The position numbers were made by a program, and so were the translations under genes. A model generated the notes under the pieces. That model worked only from the letters and a program-made list of their open reading frames with translations. It searched no databases and was not told the origin of the DNA. A stretch of DNA of 64,000 nucleotides from an uncultured SAR116 cluster alpha proteobacterium (GTDB lineage Bacteria; Pseudomonadota; Alphaproteobacteria; Puniceispirillales; Marisalimonadaceae), in the NCBI GenBank assembly GCA_902595515.1, contig CACJQK010000001.1:62001-126000 (forward strand). Direction: 5' to 3'. This document shows, one piece after another, positions 1-7,849 of the stretch; within the stretch, counting starts at the first letter, position 1; every line of letters begins with the position of its first letter.

Positions 1-268
1 TAACGCCAACCTTTTCAAAAACGTTACCGCGCATAATTGATATTAATCCTCCGCCTCCTCCATCTCTTTTCCAGTTTTTTTGATCAAAGGTTACTTTCTG
101 TTTCTTATTTATTTTTTTATTTTCAATATCTTCAAAAGAATTACAAATTTTATCACGAAGCTCTTTAAACCACGAACTAGCTAATTCTTTTTTGTTTTGC
201 AGTGTTTGAAAATTGTCCAAACATTTTTTTTTATGTAAATTTTTAATCATTTCATTTTTTACAGACAT
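1..268 (-). CDS. hemF: Oxygen-dependent coproporphyrinogen III oxidase, N-terminal part (cut by window edge)
   Basis: HemF converts coproporphyrinogen III to protoporphyrinogen IX with O2 in heme synthesis in the cytoplasm. About 89 residues are visible from the ATG at 268, and the frame stays open to base 1. Visible family features are ASSWFKELRDKICNSFEDIE near residue 30, then W-KRDGGGGGLISIMRG and FEKVGV, matching the HemF N-terminal glycine-rich signature. The C-terminal two thirds lie outside the window. It follows the CCA-adding enzyme gene by 12 bases on the same strand, so the two may be co-transcribed. The identification rests on these motifs and is fairly safe. Confidence 0.85.
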   Translation of the reverse strand, partial: MSVKNEMIKNLHKKKCLDNFQTLQNKKELASSWFKELRDKICNSFEDIENKKINKKQKVTFDQKNWKRDGGGGGLISIMRGNVFEKVGV

Positions 269-280
269 ATTTTTAACTTC

Positions 281-1606
281 TTAACTTTGTTCTAAGAAAT
301 TTGAAATTTCTTTTGGTGAACTTTGAAAATTATTATTTACCCAAAAATCTTCGGCTTGGAAAAATAATCTTTTGACCTGATCATTTGTAATTGTTTTTTT
401 TGATTTTACTATTTCTTCTCTAACTAATGGAAATATAGGCCACTTTATTTCAAAAAAATCAATGTCTTTTATTTTTTCAAATGGCAGAATATGTAATAAT
501 GCAAGTTTATACCAATTAAATGGAATTCTATCTTTATTAAATAATCCTTGTTTTTTTGAATTTATACCACACCTAAGTTGCCAAATTAATTGAAAGATAT
601 ACATTCGTTTATTTCCAACTACGTGTGACTCCAAATAATTATTTTTAATGTTAATTTTTAAATTAATTATTTGTTTAATAAAATGTAAAAACTTAATTTT
701 TCTTTTATTTAAATCAAACCTGTTAATTATTTTATCAATACAATGATCTCCATATAAATGAACCATTATCACAGAAATTAAATCTAATTTTTCATTTTGT
801 ACCAGAGTTATTGCATTTAATTTAATAAAATCAATTATTCCAAAATTTTTTAGTATAAATCCAGAGGATATCTCAGATCTTCTATAGTTATTTTTAGAAA
901 TCAGAAGATATTTGTCTAAAGTTAATTTTGTCATCATTAAAAAACATTTATAACAATTCTTAGTTAATAAGATTTTATCTATCTCATCCCTAATTCTCTT
1001 GTTGGATAAATTAATGATTTTGGGAACTCTTAAAATAATTTCTTTTTTGAGATTTTCTGACATTTTGTTGTCAAAACTTCCAGAAAAACGACAAAATCTT
1101 ATAATTCTTAAATAATCTTCTTTAATTCTCTCTAAAGGGTTACCTATGAAAATAAGCTTTCTTTTAATTAGATCATTTTCTCCATTAAAAAAATCAGTTA
1201 AATTTCCTTTAGAGTCTAAATATAAGCTATTAATAGTAAAATCTCTTCTTTTGACATCATCGTTCAAACTGGCAGCAGTATCAACTAATGCAGATCTTCC
1301 ATAAGAAATTAGATCCTTTCTGAGGCTAGTTACATGATATTCTTTTTTATTAATTATAAGTGATATAGTTTTATATTTTATGTAATAGTCTTTAACAACT
1401 ATATTATTTTTACTTATTTTTTTTACGAATTTTTTTATATCTTCATTTATTACAAAATCAATGTCAGTTACTATTTCATTAGTCAGGTAATCTCTTAAAG
1501 CCCCACCAACAATCCAAATTTTAACACCAATACTCTCTGCAAGATTAAAAATAACTTCAATATTCTGATCTATTTTAAAAAAATTTATAAATTTATTTTT
1601 TATTAT
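281..1606 (-). CDS. cca: CCA tRNA nucleotidyltransferase (poly(A) polymerase family) with a probable non-canonical AUA start
   Basis: This enzyme adds or repairs the 3' CCA of tRNAs using CTP and ATP. The nucleotidyltransferase head shows IWIVGGALRDYL (GG-RD motif), the metal-binding DIDFV pair, then KRRDFTINSLYLD and ERIKEDYLRIIRFCRF. The first possible TTG is at 1267, inside the catalytic domain, and would delete the GG-RD and DxD motifs, so it cannot be the true start. The frame runs open and unbroken from 1267 up to a stop at 1607-1609 without any ATG, GTG or TTG. An in-frame ATA at 1604-1606 lies 6 bases after a GAGGA Shine-Dalgarno (1613-1617) and gives 441 aa, normal for the family. 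Alternatively a one-base error in the A6 run at 1596-1601 hides a TTG start at 1608-1610. It sits just after the DUF6111-like gene, a gene order seen in other alphaproteobacteria. The function call is strong and the start is uncertain. Confidence 0.88.
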   Translation of the reverse strand: MIKNKFINFFKIDQNIEVIFNLAESIGVKIWIVGGALRDYLTNEIVTDIDFVINEDIKKFVKKISKNNIVVKDYYIKYKTISLIINKKEYHVTSLRKDLISYGRSALVDTAASLNDDVKRRDFTINSLYLDSKGNLTDFFNGENDLIKRKLIFIGNPLERIKEDYLRIIRFCRFSGSFDNKMSENLKKEIILRVPKIINLSNKRIRDEIDKILLTKNCYKCFLMMTKLTLDKYLLISKNNYRRSEISSGFILKNFGIIDFIKLNAITLVQNEKLDLISVIMVHLYGDHCIDKIINRFDLNKRKIKFLHFIKQIINLKINIKNNYLESHVVGNKRMYIFQLIWQLRCGINSKKQGLFNKDRIPFNWYKLALLHILPFEKIKDIDFFEIKWPIFPLVREEIVKSKKTITNDQVKRLFFQAEDFWVNNNFQSSPKEISNFLEQS

Positions 1607-1618
1607 TCAAATTCCTCT

Positions 1619-1873
1619 TTACTTGGAAAAATTACCATCTTTAACTTTTCCATCAATTATTGAGGGTGGTTGATAAGAGTAACTTGGATCAAAAGAATCT
1701 AATTCTAAGTACGTAAAACATGATAAAACAAAAACACAAAAACCCACAATACTAACTAATGTTGAGTAAAAAATTTGATTATTTTTTGTTAGTTTGTTTA
1801 GAATATATTTTGTTAAGAAAAAAAGACCTATAGAAAATATTATTGCTAAAAGTATAATTAAATATCGTCGCAC
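1619..1873 (-). CDS. DUF6111-like small membrane protein
   Basis: This 84-aa protein of unknown function has two predicted membrane helices (about residues 4-22 and 35-56) and a C-terminal tail. The tail carries SYQPPSIIDGKVKDGNF, resembling the conserved tyrosine-proline / DG-V-G-F ending of alphaproteobacterial DUF6111 proteins. The GTG at 1873 (VRRYLI) is chosen because the longer frame back to 1939 would lie within the Nudix gene and adds nonmembrane residues. With GTG the overlap with the Nudix gene is 16 bases, typical of translational coupling. It lies between NudL and the CCA-adding enzyme, a gene order I recall from other alphaproteobacteria. The family assignment is from memory of the pattern. 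Confidence 0.65.
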   Translation of the reverse strand: MRRYLIILLAIIFSIGLFFLTKYILNKLTKNNQIFYSTLVSIVGFCVFVLSCFTYLELDSFDPSYSYQPPSIIDGKVKDGNFSK

Positions 1874-2481
1874 GGCGGAAACTCCCTCAAACCTAATCCT
1901 GCAGATATAGTCACTAATATCCTTGCTGTTAACCCCCAAATATTTTTATTATTATAGTTAATTATCCATGTCATGGACATGCTTGAGTTAAGTGGAAGTT
2001 TTTCTCTTAAATGATATTTTGGTGATAATAGATAATTAATAGACGGGAAAAAAATTTGTTCCACCTCACTTAGATTTGGTTTTAGCACTTTTTTCCAATT
2101 TGAATCAGATTTAATAATACCCAGAAATGGTGTAACAACGTAACCTGTCCCAGTAAAAAATTTTGGGAAACTTCCAACTACATTATATTGCTCACTAGAA
2201 ATATTTATTTCTTCTTCAGTTTCTCTCTTTGCTGTTTCTTCTAAATTTAAATCTTCTTTTTCTTTTTTTCCACCTGGGAAAGCTATTTGACCTGCATGTT
2301 TTCTTAAATTATCTCTTCTCTTAATCATTAGAATTGAACTGTTTTTTTTTATTTCATCATTAATGAATAATACTAAAACACTTGCTTGCTTATATTTATA
2401 ATTTGATCGCTCTTTATCACCTGCATTTCTAACTTTATTGATACATGTTACAAGATCAGTCTTAGATACAATATTTATCAT
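1858..2481 (-). CDS. Nudix hydrolase, CoA pyrophosphatase (NudL-type)
   Basis: This 207-aa enzyme probably hydrolyses coenzyme A or acyl-CoA to 3',5'-ADP and phosphopantetheine. The NudL/CoAse signature KHAGQIAFPGGK runs into the Nudix box with ETAKRETEEEI (REx2EE core) at about residues 80-95. After it comes VVGSFPKFFTGTGYVVTPFLG, typical of the YeaB/NudL subgroup. It starts at an ATG at 2481, head-to-head with the TauE gene across 76 bases. It is first in a minus-strand run with the DUF6111-like protein, the CCA-adding enzyme and hemF. Substrate is inferred from subgroup motifs. Confidence 0.85.
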   Translation of the reverse strand: MINIVSKTDLVTCINKVRNAGDKERSNYKYKQASVLVLFINDEIKKNSSILMIKRRDNLRKHAGQIAFPGGKKEKEDLNLEETAKRETEEEINISSEQYNVVGSFPKFFTGTGYVVTPFLGIIKSDSNWKKVLKPNLSEVEQIFFPSINYLLSPKYHLREKLPLNSSMSMTWIINYNNKNIWGLTARILVTISAGLGLREFPPCDDI

Positions 2482-2557
2482 ATTTTAAGTTCAAATAATT
2501 ATTTTTTAAATATTAATAATGTATTATCATGATTAAAGAAACAAAATTGAAAATTTT

Positions 2558-3472
2558 ATGTATATATATTTACCTATAGCAGAACAACCAATACATTCTT
2601 TAGCAATTTTGGGTATTGGAGCTTTTCTTGGTCTTATAATGGGACTCGTTGGGGTAGGTGGAGGATTTCTTTTAACACCACTTATGATGTTTTTAGGTAT
2701 ACCACCTCCTGTGGCGGTAGCTTCTGTTGCGAACCAGTTGGTTGCACCTTCGGTTTCAGGTGTTTTATCTCATTGGAAAAGAAGTAATGTTGATTTTAAA
2801 ATGGGCACAGTTTTACTGCTTGGAGGTATTGTAGGCTCTTCAATAGGTGTCATCTTATTCAATTTTTTAGGTAAAATTGGACAATTAGACTTTGTAATCA
2901 AATCATCCTACGTAATTTTTTTAACTCTTATTGGAACCTTGATGTTTTCAGAGTCACTTAGATTAATCTTACGAACAAGAAAAGGTAAAGTTACAAGGGG
3001 TAAGCTTCATCAACATAATTGGCTTCACGGTTTACCTTTTAAAATTAGGTTCAGGAAATCAAAATTATATATATCAATTTTATTACCTATTTTAATCGGG
3101 GTTATAGTTGGTATTCTTGCTGCTTTGATGGGTATTGGTGGTGGTTTTATCATAGTGCCCGCAATGATATATCTCTTGGGTATGCCAACATCTCTAGTAG
3201 TAGGCACATCTTTATTTCAAATTATTTTTGTTGCTGCAAACACAACTATTTTACAAGCATCTCAAAATCAAACTGTTGATATAGTACTTGCGACAATTTT
3301 ATTGTTAGGTTCGGTAATAGGTGTCCAATTAGGTTCGAGGTTTACAAATATTTTAAGAGGCGAATATTTAAGGTTGATATTATCTTCTATAATTATTTTA
3401 GTGAGCTTAAAGCTTTTAATTGATTTAGTTACTGTTCCTTCTGATCTTTTTTCAGTAATAATTAGTAGGTAA
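2558..3472 (+). CDS. TauE/SafE-family sulfite/anion exporter
   Basis: This 304-aa inner-membrane protein consists of two homologous halves. Each begins with a glycine-rich helix: GLVGVGGGFLLTPLMMFLG near residue 30 and ALMGIGGGFIIVPAMIYLLG near residue 190. Each half is followed by a segment with conserved Val/Thr-Ser (PVAVASVANQL and TSLVVGTSLFQI). That internal duplication and about eight hydrophobic segments define the TauE/SafE family, which exports sulfite, sulfoacetate or similar organic anions. Six bases separate it from the TIGR02186-like gene, so they form an operon. The exact substrate cannot be read from sequence. Confidence 0.85.
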   Translation: MYIYLPIAEQPIHSLAILGIGAFLGLIMGLVGVGGGFLLTPLMMFLGIPPPVAVASVANQLVAPSVSGVLSHWKRSNVDFKMGTVLLLGGIVGSSIGVILFNFLGKIGQLDFVIKSSYVIFLTLIGTLMFSESLRLILRTRKGKVTRGKLHQHNWLHGLPFKIRFRKSKLYISILLPILIGVIVGILAALMGIGGGFIIVPAMIYLLGMPTSLVVGTSLFQIIFVAANTTILQASQNQTVDIVLATILLLGSVIGVQLGSRFTNILRGEYLRLILSSIIILVSLKLLIDLVTVPSDLFSVIISR

Positions 3473-3478
3473 GCTTAA

Positions 3479-4228
3479 ATGAATTTTTTTTTTCATATAA
3501 ATTTAATTTTTTTAGCTTTTATTCTGACATCTAATACATTTGCACAAAACCAAATAGTTGCAGATTTATCACAAGAAAATGTTAAAATTGCAACAGATTT
3601 TCAAGGCGCTAAGATACTTTTATTTGGTGCCTATGATGGTAAAAAAGGCGATGATATAATTGTAATTGTTACAGGACCCAAAGGATTAGTAACGGTTCAA
3701 AAAAAAGAAAAAATACTTGGTGTCTGGGTAAATACAAAAAAAGTAAATTATATAAATACTCCTAAATATTTAAGTATTTCATCTAATAGAAAAATTGATG
3801 TTATACTTAATAAAAAAACTCAAAAGCTATCTGAAATTGGTTTAAACAATTTAAAAATTCGGATTCAACCAGGTATTAAAGTTGAAAATGAAGGAAACTG
3901 GAGACAAGCACTTACTAGAAATATGTTGAAATCAAATTTGTGGAGTATAAATGAAAACTCTGTAACTTTAAATAAAGATTCTCTTTTTAGATCTTATCTA
4001 GAATTACCATCAAATGTTATTACTGGTCAGTTTGAAGTTAAGATTTTACATTATCGTAATAGTAAACTTGTGTCACAACAAATTAATTCAATCAATGTTT
4101 CAAAATCAGGTATTAGTGCAGAAATTTATGATATAGCTCAAAATTACTCTACATTATATGGTATCTTTGCAGTTTTGTTGGCAGTTTTGATTGGTTGGGG
4201 ATCTAATCTAATTTTTAGAAAAGTTTGA
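3479..4228 (+). CDS. TIGR02186-family periplasmic protein with C-terminal membrane anchor
   Basis: This 249-aa protein has an N-terminal signal peptide (hydrophobic core at residues 5-20, cleavage near TFAQ). A mostly beta-rich middle follows, and a single C-terminal helix (YGIFAVLLAVLIGWGSNLIF) anchors it in the inner membrane. Proteins of this type (TIGR02186) are conserved in alphaproteobacteria and usually encoded directly after a TauE/SafE exporter, as here. The biochemical role is unknown. I infer that it helps the exporter from the periplasmic side. The universal stress gene follows after 10 bases. Confidence 0.72.
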   Translation: MNFFFHINLIFLAFILTSNTFAQNQIVADLSQENVKIATDFQGAKILLFGAYDGKKGDDIIVIVTGPKGLVTVQKKEKILGVWVNTKKVNYINTPKYLSISSNRKIDVILNKKTQKLSEIGLNNLKIRIQPGIKVENEGNWRQALTRNMLKSNLWSINENSVTLNKDSLFRSYLELPSNVITGQFEVKILHYRNSKLVSQQINSINVSKSGISAEIYDIAQNYSTLYGIFAVLLAVLIGWGSNLIFRKV

Positions 4229-4238
4229 TGAGGAATTA

Positions 4239-4745
4239 ATGACTGATAAAAATTTAAATAATAAGCCAAAAATTTCAAAACCAAGGAACAGACTATTCTT
4301 AGTTGTAGCAGATGATAGTAAGGAATTACATCAAGCTCTTTATTATGCTGCAAGAAGAGCCGCGACAGCTAATGGAGAGGTTGCATTATTTAGATGCATA
4401 GAACCTATTGAAGGACAGCTTTGGGGTGGTGTTACTGAAATTATGGAAGCAGAGGCTGAACAAGCTAGTAAAAAATTACTTCTAGAATTAAGTGAATATT
4501 GTGAAAAGCTGGGGGCACCTAAACCTAGAACATTTGTTCGAAAAGGAATTCTTCATGAAGAACTCTTTAATTTAATCGATAAAGAAAAAGCTATAAGAGT
4601 TTTAGTTTTAGGAGTTTCAACAGAACATGGGAATCCTGGTCCATTGATAAACTATGTAATAAATAAAGGTAGCAATGAGTGCAGAGTACCCATTACAATA
4701 GTGCCTGGAAATCTTACTGATGATCAAATCGATACACTTGTTTAA
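4239..4745 (+). CDS. Universal stress protein (UspA family)
   Basis: This 168-aa cytoplasmic protein contains one Usp domain. It begins at FLVVADDSKELHQALYYAARRAA (beta-1 and helix-1), has EAEQASKKLLLELSEYCEKLG in the middle, and ends with VLVLGVSTEHGNPGPLINYV and CRVPITIVPG. In this family the glycine-rich stretch near the C-terminus often binds ATP. Here GVSTEHGNPGP is only a loose match, so nucleotide binding is uncertain. It is third in the TauE-TIGR02186-Usp run, which suggests regulation with the exporter under stress. The specific signal is unknown. Confidence 0.82.
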   Translation: MTDKNLNNKPKISKPRNRLFLVVADDSKELHQALYYAARRAATANGEVALFRCIEPIEGQLWGGVTEIMEAEAEQASKKLLLELSEYCEKLGAPKPRTFVRKGILHEELFNLIDKEKAIRVLVLGVSTEHGNPGPLINYVINKGSNECRVPITIVPGNLTDDQIDTLV

Positions 4746-4807
4746 AATAATAGTTGATTTTAACTAAACTAACTTTATACGTATATTAAAAAGTTTAAGA
4801 GTGATTT

Positions 4808-5338
4808 ATGTATAAAAGATTATTTATTATTTTTTTAGGGATAATGTGTGTAACAATGGTAAAACCAGCAAAAAAAGCAACTGCAAGTTCAAGTAAATTT
4901 ATAACAATTGAAACATCTAAGGGTAAAGTTGTGATTGAGACTTTACCAAAAATTGCACCTAACCACGTTAAAAGAATTAAAGAATTAGTTAAACAAAGAT
5001 TTTACGATGGGATAATTTTTCATAGAGTTATAGAAGGCTTTATGGCTCAGACAGGTGATCCTGATGGTAATGGTACAGGTGGATCTGGGAAGAATTTAAA
5101 GGCTGAGTTCTCAGATTACAAATACAAGTATGGAACTGTTGGAATGGCAAGATCTATGAACCCAGACAGTGGTGACAGCCAGTTTTTCATATGTTTTGAT
5201 GGATGTGGTCATCTGACAGGCCAGTATACAGTGTGGGGTCAGGTAATTTCTGGCATGGAAGCTGTCGAAAACCTAGCAATAGGTGAACCTCCAAACAATC
5301 CAGATAAAATGATATCAGTTAGGCTTGGTAAAAAATAA
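4808..5338 (+). CDS. Secreted cyclophilin-type peptidyl-prolyl cis-trans isomerase
   Basis: This 176-aa enzyme catalyses cis-trans isomerisation at proline, helping protein folding in the periplasm. An N-terminal hydrophobic segment (residues 4-19) looks like a signal peptide or anchor. The cyclophilin core shows FYDGIIFHRVIEGFMAQTGD (catalytic FHRV and active-site Q-G-D), GTVGMARSMNPDSGDSQFFI and LTGQYTVWGQVISGM. The length matches short bacterial cyclophilins. It ends 2 bases before the convergent end of pyk. It may be transcribed with the upstream Usp gene, since the 62-base gap holds no clear terminator. Confidence 0.9.
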   Translation: MYKRLFIIFLGIMCVTMVKPAKKATASSSKFITIETSKGKVVIETLPKIAPNHVKRIKELVKQRFYDGIIFHRVIEGFMAQTGDPDGNGTGGSGKNLKAEFSDYKYKYGTVGMARSMNPDSGDSQFFICFDGCGHLTGQYTVWGQVISGMEAVENLAIGEPPNNPDKMISVRLGKK

Positions 5339-5340
5339 AA

Positions 5341-6756
5341 TTAAATTTCAACAACTCTAATTGAATTTGTTGAACCAGATATTCCAAAAGGCATACCAGC
5401 TACCACCACTATTGTATCACCTTCTTTTGCAAAATTTTTAACTTTTATAATTTCCCTTGCCTCTTGTATTGCTGCTTCATAACCTTGAACTTTACTAAAA
5501 AAAGGACAAGCTCCCCATAATAGAGATAGCTTCCTCTTTACATTAATTTCAGGTGTCATAACTACTAATAATAGGTTTGAGCGTTCTCTGGACATTCTAT
5601 AAGCAGTATTTCCAGATGCTGTAAAGGCAACTACAGCTTTTGCATTTACTGATTCAGCCAAACTCACAGCAGAACGTGACACAGCATTATAAATAAAGTT
5701 TTCTCTTTTTAAATTTTGTGGGCCATCACCTGGATGCATTTTGATATGGTTTTCAGCTGATGTAATTATTCTATCCATAATGTTCACTGTTTCAAGAGGA
5801 TAAGAACCAACAGCGGTTTCTGCAGATAGCATAACTGCATCTGCACCGTCAAAAACAGCTGTAGCAACATCTGAGGCCTCTGCTCGTGTTGGTGATGGTG
5901 TTTCAATCATAGATTCCAGCATTTGCGTAGCAACGATAACTGGCTTACCTGCTTGTCTACATTTAAGAATAATTTCCTTTTGTATACCTGGAACTTCTTC
6001 AGGCGGTAATTCAACTCCTAAATCACCTCTTGCGACCATTATACCATCGCAAGCTTCAATTATTTTATTTAATTCTTTTAAAGCAGATGGCTTTTCTATT
6101 TTTGCAATTACACCTGCTTTATCACCAATATATTTTTTTACTTCTTTTACATCTTTTAATTTCTGAACAAATGAAAGAGCTATCCAATCAATTTCTCGAT
6201 TTAATATAAATTTGAGATCTTCAATATCCTTGGAGGTTAAAGAACTTGTTTCTAGCACAACATCCGGAAGGTTTATACCTTTATTGCTTTTAATAACTCC
6301 TCCTACTACGACTTCAGTTTTTATTTCATTTTTTGATATATCTTTCACTTTAAATTTTAACTTTCCATCATCCATGAGAATATTCGAGCCAATTGACAAA
6401 CTTCTAAAAATTTCTTCATGTGGTAAATTTACTCTGTTAAAATCTCCAATTTCTGGATCTTTATCAAAAATGAAATTACTTCCCCTGATCACTTTTGATT
6501 CATTTTTTACTGTTCCAATTCTAAATTTTGGTCCTTGAAGATCAGCAAGAATTGCAACATTAGAGTTCATTTCTTTTTCTGCTGACCTAATGTAGGTAAT
6601 TTTTTTTAAGTGGTCTCCATGATTTCCATGACTAAAATTTAAACGAAAAACATTTACACCAGTTTTTATTAATTTTTTAATAATGGCTGGGTCATTTGTT
6701 GCTGTACCAATTGTTGCAACTATTTTAGTTGATCGAAGAAACTTAAAGTCTGTCAT
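5341..6756 (-). CDS. pyk: Pyruvate kinase
   Basis: This 471-aa glycolytic enzyme makes pyruvate and ATP from phosphoenolpyruvate and ADP. Motifs in order are KIVATIGTATNDPAIIKKL at the N-terminus, VFRLNFSHG (substrate-binding Arg), ILADLQGPKFRIG, the signature IAKIEKPSALKELNKIIEA, MVARGDLGVELP and VIVATQMLESMIETPSPTRAE. The C-terminal allosteric domain (about 350-471) is present. Length is normal for the type with about 470-480 residues. The ATG at 6756 is preceded by GAGGA. It is divergent from the small gene at 6879. Its presence means the lower Embden-Meyerhof or Entner-Doudoroff pathway is complete at this step. Confidence 0.96.
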   Translation of the reverse strand: MTDFKFLRSTKIVATIGTATNDPAIIKKLIKTGVNVFRLNFSHGNHGDHLKKITYIRSAEKEMNSNVAILADLQGPKFRIGTVKNESKVIRGSNFIFDKDPEIGDFNRVNLPHEEIFRSLSIGSNILMDDGKLKFKVKDISKNEIKTEVVVGGVIKSNKGINLPDVVLETSSLTSKDIEDLKFILNREIDWIALSFVQKLKDVKEVKKYIGDKAGVIAKIEKPSALKELNKIIEACDGIMVARGDLGVELPPEEVPGIQKEIILKCRQAGKPVIVATQMLESMIETPSPTRAEASDVATAVFDGADAVMLSAETAVGSYPLETVNIMDRIITSAENHIKMHPGDGPQNLKRENFIYNAVSRSAVSLAESVNAKAVVAFTASGNTAYRMSRERSNLLLVVMTPEINVKRKLSLLWGACPFFSKVQGYEAAIQEAREIIKVKNFAKEGDTIVVVAGMPFGISGSTNSIRVVEI

Positions 6757-6878
6757 TATTTATCCTCTTATATTTATATTTATACATTAATTTTAAAAAA
6801 ATTATTAAATTTATTTATTTAATAATTAAAATCGGCAAGCTATTTGCAAATTCCATACATATTACAGGAGAAATATAG

Positions 6879-7088
6879 ATGGCACAGATTGTTCCCTTTC
6901 CACTTGAAAAAGTTAGAAAGTCAAAAAATGAAAATATTTTTGAAGAAAAACATATACTTCATATGATTAAAAATATTAGACAAAATTATCCGCCATCACT
7001 TTGGAACACCGTTTATCAGCTTACAAAACAAGGTCATATTGATAATGATGAATTCTTTAATTCTGAAGATGTAAAACCCCAAAAGTGA
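6879..7088 (+). CDS. Small conserved-looking protein of unknown function
   Basis: This 69-aa protein is not recognised. It starts at an ATG with a good Shine-Dalgarno (AGGAG, 7 bases upstream), which supports real translation. The N-terminus MAQIVPFPLEKVRK resembles the polar-IVPFP lead of several short alphaproteobacterial proteins. The middle is helical and charged, with IKNIRQNYPPSLWNTVYQLTKQG, and the tail is acidic. No membrane segment or metal motif is seen. It stands alone between divergent pyk and a GST gene. No function is proposed. Confidence 0.6.
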   Translation: MAQIVPFPLEKVRKSKNENIFEEKHILHMIKNIRQNYPPSLWNTVYQLTKQGHIDNDEFFNSEDVKPQK

Positions 7089-7163
7089 GTTTTTTTATTT
7101 AAATTTAATTTCAAAAATAAAAGGATTTCATAATATGTAAAATTTATTTAAAATGACTCCAAT

Positions 7164-7826
7164 ATGGAAACAAATTTTAAATATCCTATTTTATATACTT
7201 TCAGAAGATGTCCTTATGCAATGAGGACAAGATTTGCAATTAGATCATCTCAGATAATGGTTGAAGTAAGAGAAATTAAATTACAAGAAAAACCATCTGA
7301 ATTTTTAAAATCATCACCAAAAGGGACTGTGCCAGTTTTAATTACAAACTCCGGTGAAATATTAGAAGAAAGTTTGGATATAATTAACTGGGCCTTAAAT
7401 AGAAATGATCCAGATAAATGGCTTGATAAGGGAAAACTAGCAAGTCATGAGATTGCAAAACTTTTAAATGATCTTGAAAATAAATTTAAACCTAATTTAG
7501 ATAAATATAAATATCCAAATAGATTTTCTGGGGTTGATCAATTTTTATATAGAGATAAAAATTTGTGCTTTCTTGAAAAATTAAATTTTTACCTCAAAAA
7601 AAACACATCACTCAATTGCGAACATCTTACTTTATTAGATTATGCTATATTTCCATTTGTTAGACAATTTAGAAATGTTGATCAAGAGTGGTTTGAAAAA
7701 TTAAATTTTATTTTTTTGAACAAGTGGATAAATCAAATCATTGATAGTCAAGACTTTTTATCTATAATGAAGAAATTCAAAAAATGGGAACCAGATGACT
7801 TACCTATTTATACATATTTTGAATAA
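7164..7826 (+). CDS. Glutathione S-transferase family protein
   Basis: This 220-aa protein has an N-terminal thioredoxin-fold GST domain with ILYTFRRCPYAMRTRFAI (residues 9-26). The Cys-Pro-Tyr there sits where omega and stringent-starvation-type GSTs keep their active cysteine. GTVPVLITNSGEILEESLDI follows, containing the cis-Pro and Glu-Ser that bind glutathione. The remainder is an alpha-helical C-terminal domain. It probably conjugates or reduces an electrophile with glutathione. It lies 23 bases before the thiolase start, likely in one transcript, but a shared pathway is not evident. Confidence 0.82.
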   Translation: METNFKYPILYTFRRCPYAMRTRFAIRSSQIMVEVREIKLQEKPSEFLKSSPKGTVPVLITNSGEILEESLDIINWALNRNDPDKWLDKGKLASHEIAKLLNDLENKFKPNLDKYKYPNRFSGVDQFLYRDKNLCFLEKLNFYLKKNTSLNCEHLTLLDYAIFPFVRQFRNVDQEWFEKLNFIFLNKWINQIIDSQDFLSIMKKFKKWEPDDLPIYTYFE

Positions 7827-7849
7827 TTTATTTGTCTAGGAGAAATTTT

